NCBI RefSeq assembly: GCF_900188175.1
Contig: NZ_FZOQ01000022.1
Location: 1-64,000 of the forward strand
Direction of reading: 5' to 3'
DNA length: 64,000 nt
From: Pontibacter ummariensis
GTDB lineage: Bacteria > Bacteroidota > Bacteroidia > Cytophagales > Hymenobacteraceae
The first letter of the stretch is position 1, and every line of letters starts with the position of its first letter. The position numbers and the translations under genes are program-made. Positions 34,716 through 43,629 of the stretch are shown here, in pieces. The notes beneath the pieces are model-generated. The model saw only the letters and a program-made list of their open reading frames with translations, ran no database searches and was not told the DNA's origin.

Positions 34716-34750
34716 AAAGCCCCGACAGGTGTAAGTGCTGGCGGGGCTCT
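34716..34750 (-). terminator. Intrinsic terminator after gldD
   Basis: Stem AGCCCCG / CGGGGCT with a loop of about 16 bases, followed on the minus strand by TTTTGTTTATTTTT. It ends the mutY-ssb-gldE-gldD run. Confidence 0.7.
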
Positions 34751-34770
34751 ATACTTGATGTAAGTGGCTT

Positions 34771-35394
34771 CTACTGTTGATTTTTCCAGTCCAGCGTATT
34801 CAGCATGTGGATAATATCTTTCTTTACGAACTCAATGACCGGAGCCAGGGAATCGTTTTGTGTGGCGGTCCGGAAGTACAGGGCGCCACGCAGGAAATGC
34901 TCCGTAGAGTCCGTAACATAAAACTGAAACTGGCTGGGCACCTCTCCCTCCAGTTCAAACACAGAGGCCACATCTCCGTTTGGCGTTCTTACCTCGGCCT
35001 CTTCAATGGCATAAGCCTTTATCTGATGCTTGGCTGTTAGCTTACGGGCATCCTCAATCAGGTCGTTCAGCTTTTCCTCGCTGTTATCCAGCCCGATGTA
35101 GGTTATTTGAACGTTAGCGCCTAGCTTGGGGTAGATCACGTTAATCCAGTGCGGCTGGGCAATACCGGAAGAGTCGGGCCGGATCTTAGCATGCTCCGAG
35201 TACTCAAACACGTAAGGGTGCTGCTCTTGCAGCGGCTGGTACGTTTGGCTTGGCAAATCGATGCGGTTATAACCTTTTGGCTTTGGGGTGTAGTCTGCAC
35301 CGCCACAGGCTACCACACTGGCAGCTAGGCCAAACCATAGGAACAACTTTAGCTTAGCTAACTTTGTGGTAGTGTTCTTTTTTGCTTGCGACAT
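34771..35394 (-). CDS. gldD: Gliding motility lipoprotein GldD
   Basis: 207 aa. Basic start, then hydrophobic WFGLAASVVACG with the lipobox Cys at 30. The body has YTPKPKGYNRIDLP and the YVFEYSEHAKI...WINVIYPKLGANVQITYIGL segment that marks GldD. Required for gliding in Flavobacterium; linked to type IX secretion function in the phylum. Its start lies 41 bases inside gldE, so the pair is coupled. Confidence 0.93.
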   Translation of the reverse strand: MSQAKKNTTTKLAKLKLFLWFGLAASVVACGGADYTPKPKGYNRIDLPSQTYQPLQEQHPYVFEYSEHAKIRPDSSGIAQPHWINVIYPKLGANVQITYIGLDNSEEKLNDLIEDARKLTAKHQIKAYAIEEAEVRTPNGDVASVFELEGEVPSQFQFYVTDSTEHFLRGALYFRTATQNDSLAPVIEFVKKDIIHMLNTLDWKNQQ

Positions 35395-36724
35395 TAATTT
35401 TAACTCGTTTTATACGCTTCGGGTCCGCTGACTCTACCGTAAAGTGGAAGCGGTCGAAAGCGACTTCTTCGCCCACCCGCGGAATCCGGGAGAACAGAGC
35501 AAGCATCAGGCCAGCAATGGTTTCGTTTTCACCCTTCACTTCGTCAAAGGCATCAAAAGAGATCTCTGCTACCTTACAGAAGTCGTGCAGGGAGGTCTTG
35601 CCGTCAAAGATAAAGGTACTTTCGTCTAGTTGCGAGTAAATGATATCGTCATCCTCGTCGAACTCATCGTTAATTTCGCCTAAAATCTCTTCTACAATAT
35701 CCTCCAGGGTAAGCAAACCGGCAGTGGTACCGTACTCGTTCACTACGATAGCCATGTGCACGTGCTTTTCCTTGATGTCTTCGAAAAGGTCGGAGATGCG
35801 CTTTGTCTCCGGCACAAACACGGCGGGGCGTACCAGCTCCTGCCATCTGAAATCAGCCCCCTGATTCAGGTAGGGGAGCAGGTCCTTCACGTAAAGGATA
35901 CCTTCTATCTTGTCTGTGCTTTCTGTATAGACCGGTACGCGCGAGTAGTTCCACTCCACAATCTGAGGGAGCAGTTCAGGGAGGGTCGCTTTTAAGTTAA
36001 AAGCGGCAATATCCACGCGCGGACGCATGATCTGCTTTACCGTGATAGAACCAAAGTTAACCACTCCGCGCAGAATCTTCCGTTCCTCCGGAGAGGTTTC
36101 CTCATTTTTAAGGGCTACGTCCAGGCTGTGGTGCAACTCTTCAATGGTATGGTTGTAGCCTCTCGCCATGTAATGCTTCTCAATATAGCTGCTGATAAAC
36201 AAGAGCAGCGATGAGAGGGGCTTTATGACCGGTTCGAGGAAGGCAAGAATGGCCACCGTACGCCGGGCAATGCTAAGGCGACGCTTCTGCACGTACACTT
36301 TCGGCAGCACCTCTCCACAGAACACAATAAAGAAGGTGGCAAAAAGCATACAGGCGAGCATGGCTCCTGCAGGCAGGGTCATGGTACCAAACACTTGCCA
36401 GGCCACATAGGCAAACAACGTGATGATGCTCACATTGATGCCATTGTTTACGACAAGGATGGTGGTTAAAAGCTTGCGAGGGTCCTGCAAGAGCTGATAA
36501 ACGCGCCGCTCCGTAGGCGACTGGCTTTTTTTGCACTGCTCTAGCTCTTGCTCAGAGAGGGAGAAGTAAGCTGCCTCCGCCCCCGAGGTGAGGGCAGAGA
36601 GCAGCAGTAAGATAAAACCAGCAAGTATTGCTGCGATGTATTCAAACCTGAGTTGTGTGAGTGAACTCTGTAGTAATTGAAGTAAACTATAACTCAGGGG
36701 GTCTCCGGAATCTGTACTTTCCAA
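35354..36724 (-). CDS. gldE: Gliding-associated transporter-like protein GldE
   Basis: 456 aa, starting at TTG 36724. A DUF21/CNNM membrane domain (helices at about 30-50, 85-110, 120-145) is followed by two CBS repeats (MRPRVDIAAFNL and LLTLEDIVEEILGEI regions) and a CorC_HlyC carboxy domain (VAFDRFHFTVESADPKRIKRVKI). Related to Mg/Co efflux proteins. Overlaps gldD by 41 bases and follows ssb by 26. Confidence 0.92.
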   Translation of the reverse strand: MESTDSGDPLSYSLLQLLQSSLTQLRFEYIAAILAGFILLLLSALTSGAEAAYFSLSEQELEQCKKSQSPTERRVYQLLQDPRKLLTTILVVNNGINVSIITLFAYVAWQVFGTMTLPAGAMLACMLFATFFIVFCGEVLPKVYVQKRRLSIARRTVAILAFLEPVIKPLSSLLLFISSYIEKHYMARGYNHTIEELHHSLDVALKNEETSPEERKILRGVVNFGSITVKQIMRPRVDIAAFNLKATLPELLPQIVEWNYSRVPVYTESTDKIEGILYVKDLLPYLNQGADFRWQELVRPAVFVPETKRISDLFEDIKEKHVHMAIVVNEYGTTAGLLTLEDIVEEILGEINDEFDEDDDIIYSQLDESTFIFDGKTSLHDFCKVAEISFDAFDEVKGENETIAGLMLALFSRIPRVGEEVAFDRFHFTVESADPKRIKRVKINVASKKEHYHKVS

Positions 36725-36750
36725 GATTGTTCAGTTTAGTGAAACATAGG

Positions 36751-37221
36751 TTAGAACGGGAGATCATCCGGCTCGTCGTTCTGGAAGCCAGATGCTCCGC
36801 CTTTGTTGGTAGCAGCGCCACCGCCAAAGTTACCGCCTGCAGAAGAAGCAGACTCCTGGTAGTTACCGCCACCATTGCCGCCATTCTCACTACGGCCGCC
36901 TAACATGGTCATGTTGTCGGCTACAATTTCTGTGCTGTAGCGCTGGATGCCGTCTTTATCCTGGTAGTTGTTTGTTCGGATTCTACCTTCGATATAGACA
37001 GACTGTCCTTTTCTCAAATACTTTTCAGCAACTTCGGCTAAGCCGCGCCACAACACAACGTTGTGCCACTCGGTCCTCTCCTGGCGCTGACCGCTTTTGT
37101 CTTTAAACGTTTCAGAAGTAGCGATAGGGAAGCGGGCTACTGCCACTCCACCCTCTAGGTGACGTACTTCAGGGTCTTTGCCTAGATTTCCGATCAGGAT
37201 TACTTTGTTTACACTTGCCAT
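36751..37221 (-). CDS. ssb: Single-stranded DNA-binding protein
   Basis: 156 aa. OB fold over residues 1-105 (MASVNKVILIGNLGKDPEVRHL, EWHNVVLWRGLAEVAEKYLRKG), then a Gly/Asn-rich linker and the acidic tip DEPDDLPF that contacts repair and replication partners. Lies between mutY and gldE on the same strand, the usual Bacteroidota order. Confidence 0.96.
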   Translation of the reverse strand: MASVNKVILIGNLGKDPEVRHLEGGVAVARFPIATSETFKDKSGQRQERTEWHNVVLWRGLAEVAEKYLRKGQSVYIEGRIRTNNYQDKDGIQRYSTEIVADNMTMLGGRSENGGNGGGNYQESASSAGGNFGGGAATNKGGASGFQNDEPDDLPF

Positions 37222-37329
37222 GTCTTTTTTCGATAATATTTAAGTTAACTGGGCTACTCCAACAACCAAGCTGGAGGCAATATGGCTTACTAAAACAAAT
37301 AATGCTTTACTAGCACAATTAGTTTCAGT

Positions 37330-38421
37330 CTATAAATGTACTGAAATTTTAGCATCTTTCATATAATTGTTTATCAAAATTGGCTTAGGCAGTTGCTCTA
37401 TTTCTTCAACGTTAAAAGGGGCTAGTCTTGTTTCTTTTAGGACCTCTTCTTTTAGCGGCGACTCCAGTTTGATTTGATAGAAACGGGCTGTGATTTTCTG
37501 GTGGCTCAGAACATGCTTATAGTCCTTTTGGGGAGGCTGCATAAGCGATTTATGTACTTCTAACCCGGCCTGCTGTAGCTCCTCAAGCAGTGTCTCCAGG
37601 ACCAGGTCTTTGCTCTCGCTCTCATACAGGTAAAAGTCATAGAGGCCCTGCCAAATGTCACCCTCCAGCCGCTTACGGAGGTAGTACTGCCCTTGGTGCT
37701 GTAACACGAGGTAGTGGAAGTAACGCGGCCGGGCAGCCTTCGCTTTCGACTTTACCGGCAGCTCCTGCACCATGCCGTGGTTAAAGGCAAAGCAGCTTTG
37801 CTGCAAGGGGCAGAACAGGCAATCAGGCATAACCGGTGTGCACTGGATGGCCCCAAACTCCATGATGGCCTGGTTATAAGTATCAGGCGCATGGGCAGGA
37901 ACCAACTCATCAGCGAGCTTTTGAAACACCTTGCGGGATGTCGGGGCGGCAATGTCATCGGCAATGCCAAAGACACGGGCCAATACCCGAAACACATTTC
38001 CATCCAATACGGCTACCTGCTCCTGAAAAGCAAAAGCTGCGATGGCTGCTGCTGTGTAGCTGCCCACTCCTTTTAGCTTGATCAGCTCGGTGTATGAGTC
38101 TGGAAACTTTCCGCCATACTGTTCTACCACTACCTGTGCCGTGTGGTGCATGTTGCGGGCGCGTGAGTAGTAGCCCAATCCCTGCCACAGGCGCAGGACC
38201 TCATCTTCCGGCGCGGCAGCCAGCTCCTCTACAGTAGGGTAAGCTGCTACAAACTTTTGATAGTAAGGGAGCCCCTGCGCCACGCGCGTTTGTTGCAGGA
38301 TTACCTCCGAGAGCCAAATGTAATAGGGGTTAGTGGTATCGCGCCAGGGGAGGGGGCGCCTGTGCTGGCCGTACCAGCGGAGAAGGGGGTTAGCAAAATG
38401 CGCGTGTGCTGAAGTATCCAT
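37330..38421 (-). CDS. mutY: A/G-specific adenine glycosylase
   Basis: 363 aa. RPLPWRDTTNPYYIWLSEVILQQTRV-type amino terminus with the catalytic Glu, helix-hairpin-helix LKGVGSYTAAAIAAFAF, Asp in VLDGNVFRVLARVFG, the iron-sulfur motif CTPVMPDCLFCPLQQSC, and a MutT-like carboxy domain for 8-oxoG recognition. Removes adenine opposite 8-oxoguanine. First gene of mutY-ssb-gldE-gldD. Confidence 0.95.
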   Translation of the reverse strand: MDTSAHAHFANPLLRWYGQHRRPLPWRDTTNPYYIWLSEVILQQTRVAQGLPYYQKFVAAYPTVEELAAAPEDEVLRLWQGLGYYSRARNMHHTAQVVVEQYGGKFPDSYTELIKLKGVGSYTAAAIAAFAFQEQVAVLDGNVFRVLARVFGIADDIAAPTSRKVFQKLADELVPAHAPDTYNQAIMEFGAIQCTPVMPDCLFCPLQQSCFAFNHGMVQELPVKSKAKAARPRYFHYLVLQHQGQYYLRKRLEGDIWQGLYDFYLYESESKDLVLETLLEELQQAGLEVHKSLMQPPQKDYKHVLSHQKITARFYQIKLESPLKEEVLKETRLAPFNVEEIEQLPKPILINNYMKDAKISVHL

Positions 38422-38759
38422 AGGAAAAGTAAAAATACGAACCCTCTAAGAAAGGGAGAACAAATCAAAGAAAGCGATTGTTTATTGATGTGGCAACAGT
38501 GATTAGGCTTGGAAAGCTCCGAAATATTTGTGCGGGATGTGCGTTGAAAGGGAGTTCGTCGGGTTTAGGCACGGCACTTGCACTGCTTTAAAGTGGCAAA
38601 TGAGACACTGGGGAGCACGTAATAATTTAGCAGCAAAGCTTTTACTTATCGAAAAGTAAAACTACCTTTGTGCCCCGAAAATCAGATAGTTGAAGGTGCT
38701 TTCTGATTGATTATAGTTGAAAGTTATCTTATTATTTAAATTTATAAAAAACTAAGAAA
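38422..38759. other. Intergenic region between mutY and HU gene
   Basis: 338 bases between divergent genes. It holds the HU promoter box (38663-38670). Apart from that no ORF, repeat or RNA motif is evident. Confidence 0.5.
38663..38670 (+). promoter_or_regulatory. Promoter of the HU gene
   Basis: TACCTTTG matches TAnnTTTG. A TTTA at 38641-38644 lies 18 bases upstream, close to the -33 TTTG. The leader would be about 80 bases long. Confidence 0.6.
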
Positions 38760-39065
38760 GTGACTAAAGCAGAAGTAATATCAGAAATTGCTGATAAGAC
38801 AGGGATCGAGAAGGCAGATGTTCAGGCCACAATTGAGGCTTTCTTCAAAGTGGTGAAAGATTCTATGGCCGACGGTAACAATATCTACGTGAGAGGTTTT
38901 GGTAGCTTTGTGAACAAGAAGCGTGCGAAGAAAGTAGCTCGTAACATTTCTAAGAACACATCTATCATCATCGACGAGCACTTCATCCCAAGCTTCAAAC
39001 CATCTAAGACCTTCATCCAGAAGATCAAAAACAGCAAGAAAATTCAGGAAGTAGCACATTCTTAA
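38760..39065 (+). CDS. HU-family nucleoid protein
   Basis: 101 aa, start GTG. MTKAEVISEIADKTGIEKADVQATIEAFFKVVKDSMADG, then the DNA-binding arm region GFGSFVNKKRAKKVARNISKNTSIIIDEHFIPSFKPSK. Slightly longer than the 90-aa standard because of a lysine-rich tail. Bends and compacts DNA. The conserved arm prolines are modified here (IPSFKPS). Confidence 0.93.
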   Translation: MTKAEVISEIADKTGIEKADVQATIEAFFKVVKDSMADGNNIYVRGFGSFVNKKRAKKVARNISKNTSIIIDEHFIPSFKPSKTFIQKIKNSKKIQEVAHS

Positions 39066-39072
39066 TTTTTTG

Positions 39073-39080
39073 TATCTTTG
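39073..39080 (+). promoter_or_regulatory. -7 promoter box before the TPR gene
   Basis: TATCTTTG, an exact TAnnTTTG match in the 62-base gap after the HU gene, giving the downstream gene its own promoter. Confidence 0.5.
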
Positions 39081-39127
39081 CTGATCTAAATTGTTTTAAC
39101 TCAAACACAATCATTTAGGTAAAAAGA

Positions 39128-39994
39128 ATGTCACGGTCTCAAATATTGATAGTTGTTGTAGCAATCGCTTTGGCGGCCGGCATATTCTTTTTGCCTAAAG
39201 TGGTTGTAAACGAGGAGGACAAAGAGAATTTCGCCAAAGCCGAGACCACAGCCGGTACCCCGGAAGGCCACTCGGAGGATGACGGCCACAACCATGGTGC
39301 GGAGGCAGGTGCTGCCGCTGATGCCCATGCGACGGCAACCCCAGAGCAGCTAATGGCATTGGCAACGGCTCGTGCCAAGTACAATAAAGCGACCGATGCC
39401 CAAACGCGCGCTCGTTTTGCCTCAGAACTGGCAGCGGCTTATTCTACGGCAAGCAAGTACGACAGCGCCGGTTACTTCTACGAAATCGCAGCAGAAACGC
39501 GCGGAGGAGAGAAAAGCTATAGACAAGCCGGAGACGCCTACTATGAGGCTTTCTCTTTTGCAGCCACACAGGAACGCGCCAATGAACTGGGGTCCAAAGC
39601 ACGTAGCATGTATGAGCAGGTGCTGAAGAATAATCCTTCGGACCTGGACGCGAAGACAAACCTGGCCATGACGTATGTGGCCACTACAAACCCAATGCAG
39701 GGCATCATGCTGTTGCGTGAGGTAATTGCGGCAGATCCTAATAACGAAAAGGCGCTGTTTAACCTGGGCATTCTCTCGATGCAGTCAGGCCAGTACGACA
39801 AGGCAGTGGAGCGCTTCGAGAAGCTGGTAGCTGTTAACCCGCAACACGTAGAAGGAACCTTCTATTGGGCAGTGGCGTTGGCAGAGACAGGGCAGGCAGA
39901 GGACGCGAAAGCCTTATTTAACAAGGTAAAAGGCATGAGCAAGGATCCTGCACTGGCAGCTTCCGTAGACGAGTACCTGGCGAAACTTAATTAA
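39128..39994 (+). CDS. Membrane-anchored TPR protein
   Basis: 288 aa. A single hydrophobic segment (about 5-24) anchors it; then a His/Ala/Glu-rich stretch (HNHGAEAGAAADAHA) and four or five TPR units (SEAAYYEAFSFAA-like, NALAMTYVATTNPMQGIMLLREV, ALFNLGILSMQSGQYDKAVERFEKLV). Probably a periplasm-facing scaffold. The HU-TPR-RNase G order looks conserved in the phylum. Confidence 0.85.
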   Translation: MSRSQILIVVVAIALAAGIFFLPKVVVNEEDKENFAKAETTAGTPEGHSEDDGHNHGAEAGAAADAHATATPEQLMALATARAKYNKATDAQTRARFASELAAAYSTASKYDSAGYFYEIAAETRGGEKSYRQAGDAYYEAFSFAATQERANELGSKARSMYEQVLKNNPSDLDAKTNLAMTYVATTNPMQGIMLLREVIAADPNNEKALFNLGILSMQSGQYDKAVERFEKLVAVNPQHVEGTFYWAVALAETGQAEDAKALFNKVKGMSKDPALAASVDEYLAKLN

Positions 39995-40033
39995 CGAATT
40001 AAAGAAATCATCCATATTTAAAATTTCAAGACT

Positions 40034-40123
40034 ATGCCTTGCGGAAAGAAAAGAAAAAGACATAAGATCGCTACGCACAAGAGAAAGAAGCGCCTAAGAA
40101 AAAACAGACATAAGAAGAAGTAA
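40034..40123 (+). CDS. AURKAIP1/COX24-type small basic ribosomal protein
   Basis: 29 aa, missed by length-limited gene calling. ATG 40034, TAA 40121. The peptide MPCGKKRKRHKIATHKRKKR and its remaining nine residues are over half Lys/Arg/His, matching the AURKAIP1/COX24 domain proteins of Bacteroidota, related to mitoribosomal mS38 and mycobacterial bS22. It sits 39 bases after the TPR gene and 83 before RNase G, in the same direction. Confidence 0.8.
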   Translation: MPCGKKRKRHKIATHKRKKRLRKNRHKKK

Positions 40124-40206
40124 TTTCTTCTATGTTTAAGTAAGGCCCATTTTGCAGCGCAAAGTGGGCTTTGGTCTTATACATCCAACTAACCATTTGA
40201 GAGAAA

Positions 40207-41799
40207 TTGAGTAACGAACTGATTATCAATTCTACTCAAGATGGGGATCGCATTGCACTTATACAGGATAAAAGGCTAGTAGAGTATCACTTCGAGTCGA
40301 AAGACACGGACTACATAGTAGGTGATATTTTTCTGGGCACTGTAAAAAAAGTAATGCCTGGCCTAAACGCCGCTTTTATTGACATTGGCTACCAGAAGGA
40401 TGCATTTCTGCATTACCATGACTTGGGGGCCAATGTCAGAACGCTGAATAAGTACGTAAAAGCAGCGCAAACACAGAAGAACGCTTCACCAAAGCTCAAC
40501 CAGATCAAGTTTGAGCCTGAGATAGATAAGCTCGGTAAAATAGCGGATGTCCTCAAAAAAGGGCAGCAGCTGTTAGTGCAGATCGTTAAAGAGCCTATTT
40601 CTACTAAAGGCCCGCGCCTTTCCTGCGAGATATCGCTGGCTGGCCGATACCTGGTACTCGTGCCGTTTTCCAATACGGTAAGTGTATCCAAGAAAATCGT
40701 CAGCAAAGAAGAGCGCACGCGCCTTAAGCGACTGATTACCTCTATCAAGCCAGAGAACTTTGGCGTGATTATCAGGACAGTGGCCGAAGGGCGTGACGTG
40801 GCAGAGCTCGACAGAGACCTGCGCACGATGGTTGAAAACTGGGAAGAGGGCTTTAAAACCCTTCGAATCGCAAAGCCAACAGATAAGATTATTGGTGAGC
40901 TGAATCGTTCTTCTTCCATCTTGAGGGATTTATTAAACGAGAGCTTTGACAGCATCGTGGTGGACGACACCCACCTTTATGATGAGATCAAAGCCTACAT
41001 CGGCAGTATTGCTCCAGACAAGTTAAAGATACTGAAGCATTACACCGGTAAAACCAAGACCTTTGAACACTTCCACGTTGAGAAACAACTAAAGGCAGCC
41101 TTCGGCAAAACAGTGACCATACCAGGTGGCGGATACCTGGTAATTGAGCACACCGAGGCCCTGCATGTGATCGACGTAAACAGTGGGAATAAATCTAATA
41201 CCGAAACCGATCAGGAGGCAACCGCACTGAACGTAAACATGATGGCAGCCAGAGAAGTGGCCCGTCAGTTGCGCCTCCGGGATATAGGTGGTATCATAGT
41301 AGTAGACTTCATCGATATGAAGTCGCCCGAAAACCGCCAGAAAGTTTACGAGGTTGTTAAGGAGGAAATGAAGAGAGACCGATCCAAGTCTACAGTACTC
41401 CCAATCTCGAAATTCGGCCTGATGCAGATCACCCGACAGCGTGTAAGGCCAGAGCAAAACATTGTAACCGGGGAAGTTTGCCCCACCTGCAACGGCACCG
41501 GTAAAATTACTGCCAGTATACTGGTAACAGATGAAATTGAGGCAGCGGTAGACGACCTGCTGACCAGCCATAACCACAAGAGCCTGACCCTGTACTTGCA
41601 CCCTTTCCTGTACTCTTATTACACGAAGGGAATGGTATCGAGGCAGATGAAGTGGTTCTTCAAGTACTTTAAATGGGTAAGCCTGGTAAAGGATACCTCG
41701 CTAGGCATCATGGACTTTAAAGTGATGGACGACCGGGGCGAAGAGATTGAACTACGTGCGGCGTTAGCAGACGTTCCCGTGGTAGCAGATGAAGCTTAA
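40207..41799 (+). CDS. rng: Ribonuclease G/E family
   Basis: 530 aa, starting at TTG 40207 (SNELIINSTQDGDRIALIQDKR). S1 domain at about 35-125 (VMPGLNAAFIDIGYQKDAFLHYHD), then the catalytic RNase E/G domain with VIEHTEALHVIDVNSG, GGIIVVDFIDMKSPENR and the zinc-link CPTCNGTG. Processes 16S rRNA and degrades mRNA. The short form, without the RNase E carboxy scaffold. Confidence 0.94.
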   Translation: MSNELIINSTQDGDRIALIQDKRLVEYHFESKDTDYIVGDIFLGTVKKVMPGLNAAFIDIGYQKDAFLHYHDLGANVRTLNKYVKAAQTQKNASPKLNQIKFEPEIDKLGKIADVLKKGQQLLVQIVKEPISTKGPRLSCEISLAGRYLVLVPFSNTVSVSKKIVSKEERTRLKRLITSIKPENFGVIIRTVAEGRDVAELDRDLRTMVENWEEGFKTLRIAKPTDKIIGELNRSSSILRDLLNESFDSIVVDDTHLYDEIKAYIGSIAPDKLKILKHYTGKTKTFEHFHVEKQLKAAFGKTVTIPGGGYLVIEHTEALHVIDVNSGNKSNTETDQEATALNVNMMAAREVARQLRLRDIGGIIVVDFIDMKSPENRQKVYEVVKEEMKRDRSKSTVLPISKFGLMQITRQRVRPEQNIVTGEVCPTCNGTGKITASILVTDEIEAAVDDLLTSHNHKSLTLYLHPFLYSYYTKGMVSRQMKWFFKYFKWVSLVKDTSLGIMDFKVMDDRGEEIELRAALADVPVVADEA

Positions 41800-41813
41800 C
41801 ATATAAAAAACAG

Positions 41814-41850
41814 AAAAAGCCGCTGTCATTTTATGGCAGCGGCTTTTTCT
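41814..41850 (+). terminator. Intrinsic terminator after RNase G
   Basis: AAAAAGCCGCTGYCA-type stem pairs with GGCAGCGGCTTTTT, with A and T tracts on both sides; can also end the convergent barrel gene. Confidence 0.85.
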
Positions 41851-41876
41851 GTTAAAGTGCTGGTCTGTTTACCCCC

Positions 41877-42548
41877 TTAAAACTTCACGCCGAAGTCAAG
41901 GGAAACGCTGTTGTTTTTAAGCGAAACGTTCTTGTCACTGAACTGCTCTTCATAATAGTCGTCTATATCAGTAAGGCCACGATGGTAGGTAAGGCCACCG
42001 AAAAGCTTCGTGCTCTCACCTATCTGGAACTCAACACCCCCTCCTAATAGGACGTCTGCTTCAAAAATGTTGAAGCGCTTCAGTACTCTCTCACCGTTTA
42101 TTACTTTTTTATCGTTTACCTGTGCGGCTACTTTAGTGTTCAGCGAGCCACCTACCTGGAAGTAGGCAAGCGTGCCTGGGGCTATTTCGTTCGTGAAAAG
42201 CTTAAGAGTGAGCGGCACCTCGATGTACTGTAAGGCAATATCGTCTTTTCCTCTGGTAGTTACGGTGGAACCGCTGCCATCTGCACGAGTATAGTTGTAG
42301 GAGACCTCGCCGCCTTTGCCCCGGTATATCACGCCTGTGCTGAAGGCATAGTTTTGAGAAAAAAAGTAATCGGCAATTACTCCTACCCCTAAGTACAGGT
42401 TATTGCTCTCTTTCTCAAGATTGTACCTGTCCTCGGCTATAAAACGATTGCCGGCAATAGTGGGCGACGCCATTAGCCCGATCTCAATTTGTGCACTCGC
42501 TGAAAACCCGAAGACCAGGAACAGCATAAGGAGTGATAGTTTTTTCAT
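41877..42548 (-). CDS. Outer-membrane beta-barrel protein (PorT-like)
   Basis: 223 aa. Signal peptide ends near ASAQ; the mature protein alternates polar/hydrophobic strands (YFFSQNYAFSTGVIYRGKGG, LQYIEVPLTLKLF, LLGGGVEFQI, NNSVSLDFGVKF), ending with a terminal aromatic residue as barrels do. Matches the general outer-membrane beta-barrel family (PF13568-like). The gene is divergent from gldB with overlapping promoters. Ligand unknown. Confidence 0.85.
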   Translation of the reverse strand: MKKLSLLMLFLVFGFSASAQIEIGLMASPTIAGNRFIAEDRYNLEKESNNLYLGVGVIADYFFSQNYAFSTGVIYRGKGGEVSYNYTRADGSGSTVTTRGKDDIALQYIEVPLTLKLFTNEIAPGTLAYFQVGGSLNTKVAAQVNDKKVINGERVLKRFNIFEADVLLGGGVEFQIGESTKLFGGLTYHRGLTDIDDYYEEQFSDKNVSLKNNSVSLDFGVKF

Positions 42549-42596
42549 AAAGTAGTTTAATTACGCTTAGTGTTACCCTAATACGACGGAACACCC

Positions 42597-42614
42597 TATT
42601 TTTGTACAAAGATA
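42597..42614. promoter_or_regulatory. Overlapping divergent promoters (gldB and barrel gene)
   Basis: Plus strand TATTTTTG (42597-42604) fits the -7 box for gldB, and minus strand TATCTTTG (42607-42614) fits the -7 box for the barrel gene. They share the spacer TACAAAG, so RNA polymerase can occupy only one at a time. Confidence 0.5.
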
Positions 42615-42621
42615 TGAAACA

Positions 42622-43623
42622 ATGTATTATAGATTATTCTTACTAGTAACCTTGCTTTTTGCTTTTGGTTGTGGAAACGAAAGCTGTGAGTTGCCGGAGG
42701 AAATTGCAGAAGTGCCTGTTGATGTGGAGGTTCAGCGGATGGAGGTGCCTTTTTTTGCTGCGGACTCGAAGCAGGAGATTGCCGCTTTTTTGGCCGCTAA
42801 CCCTCTTTTTGCTGAAAGATACTTGCAACTTTCCGGAGAAGTTTCTGACTCGGCCGCTATAACTCCTTTATACGAGCTGGCTACAAATGAGGCCTTAGAT
42901 TCTTTGGTGCAGCAAGCGGTGGAACGATTCGAGGAGATGGAACAGGAAGAGCAAATACTGGAGAATGCCTTTAAGGTGATCAAATACCATTACCCTGATT
43001 ACCATGTGCCGGAGGTGAAGACCTTTGTAACAGGCCTGGGAACCTTAGGCAATGACCTGTTTATCTCTGACAGCCTGATCGTGTTCGGGCTGGATTACTT
43101 TATTGGGAAGAACGCAAAGTACCGGCCGCAGGTGTATGAGTACATCCTGGAGCGCTATGACCGGGAGTACATGGTGCCGGCGGCTATGCTGCTGCTCTCC
43201 AACCGCTTTAACCAAGTGAACAACGCAGACAGAACGCTGCTAGGGGAGATGATTAGTGCAGGGAAAGCCTACTACTTTGTACAGTCTGTGCTGCCCTGTG
43301 CCCCAGATTCTTTGATCATAGGATATTCGGAGCAGGAAATCGCTGATATTTTTCATAACGAGGGCCGGATCTGGGCGCACTTTATCGAAAAGGAGTTGCT
43401 TTATGAAAAGAGCCCCTTTCTGGTAAATAAGTACATCGGGGAGCGACCTAATACCCCGGAGATTGATGCGAGTGCTCCCGGGCGGCTTGGTACCTGGGTA
43501 GGTTGGCAGATTGTGCGCAAGTACATGGAGCGCAACCCTGAAGTAACCCTGCCGGAGTTAATGGCCGAGACAGACTACCGCAAGATCTTTAATGAGTCGA
43601 GGTATAAACCAGAAAAGCGCTAA
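42622..43623 (+). CDS. gldB: Gliding motility lipoprotein GldB
   Basis: 333 aa. A lipoprotein signal MYYRLFLLVTLLFAFGC (Cys17), then VDVEVQRMEVPFFA, HYPDYHVPEVKTFVTGLG, GLDYFIGKN, MISAGKAYYFVQSVLPCAPDSLIIGYSEQE-like segments and GRLGTWVGWQIVRKYME, the GldB layout. An essential gliding gene in Flavobacterium. It lies far from gldD/gldE here, as is common. Confidence 0.93.
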   Translation: MYYRLFLLVTLLFAFGCGNESCELPEEIAEVPVDVEVQRMEVPFFAADSKQEIAAFLAANPLFAERYLQLSGEVSDSAAITPLYELATNEALDSLVQQAVERFEEMEQEEQILENAFKVIKYHYPDYHVPEVKTFVTGLGTLGNDLFISDSLIVFGLDYFIGKNAKYRPQVYEYILERYDREYMVPAAMLLLSNRFNQVNNADRTLLGEMISAGKAYYFVQSVLPCAPDSLIIGYSEQEIADIFHNEGRIWAHFIEKELLYEKSPFLVNKYIGERPNTPEIDASAPGRLGTWVGWQIVRKYMERNPEVTLPELMAETDYRKIFNESRYKPEKR

Positions 43624-43629
43624 CAAGCG

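Noticed and set aside
36273..36536. Minus-strand ORF of 87 codons
   Set aside because: It is a shadow frame inside gldE with no independent features.
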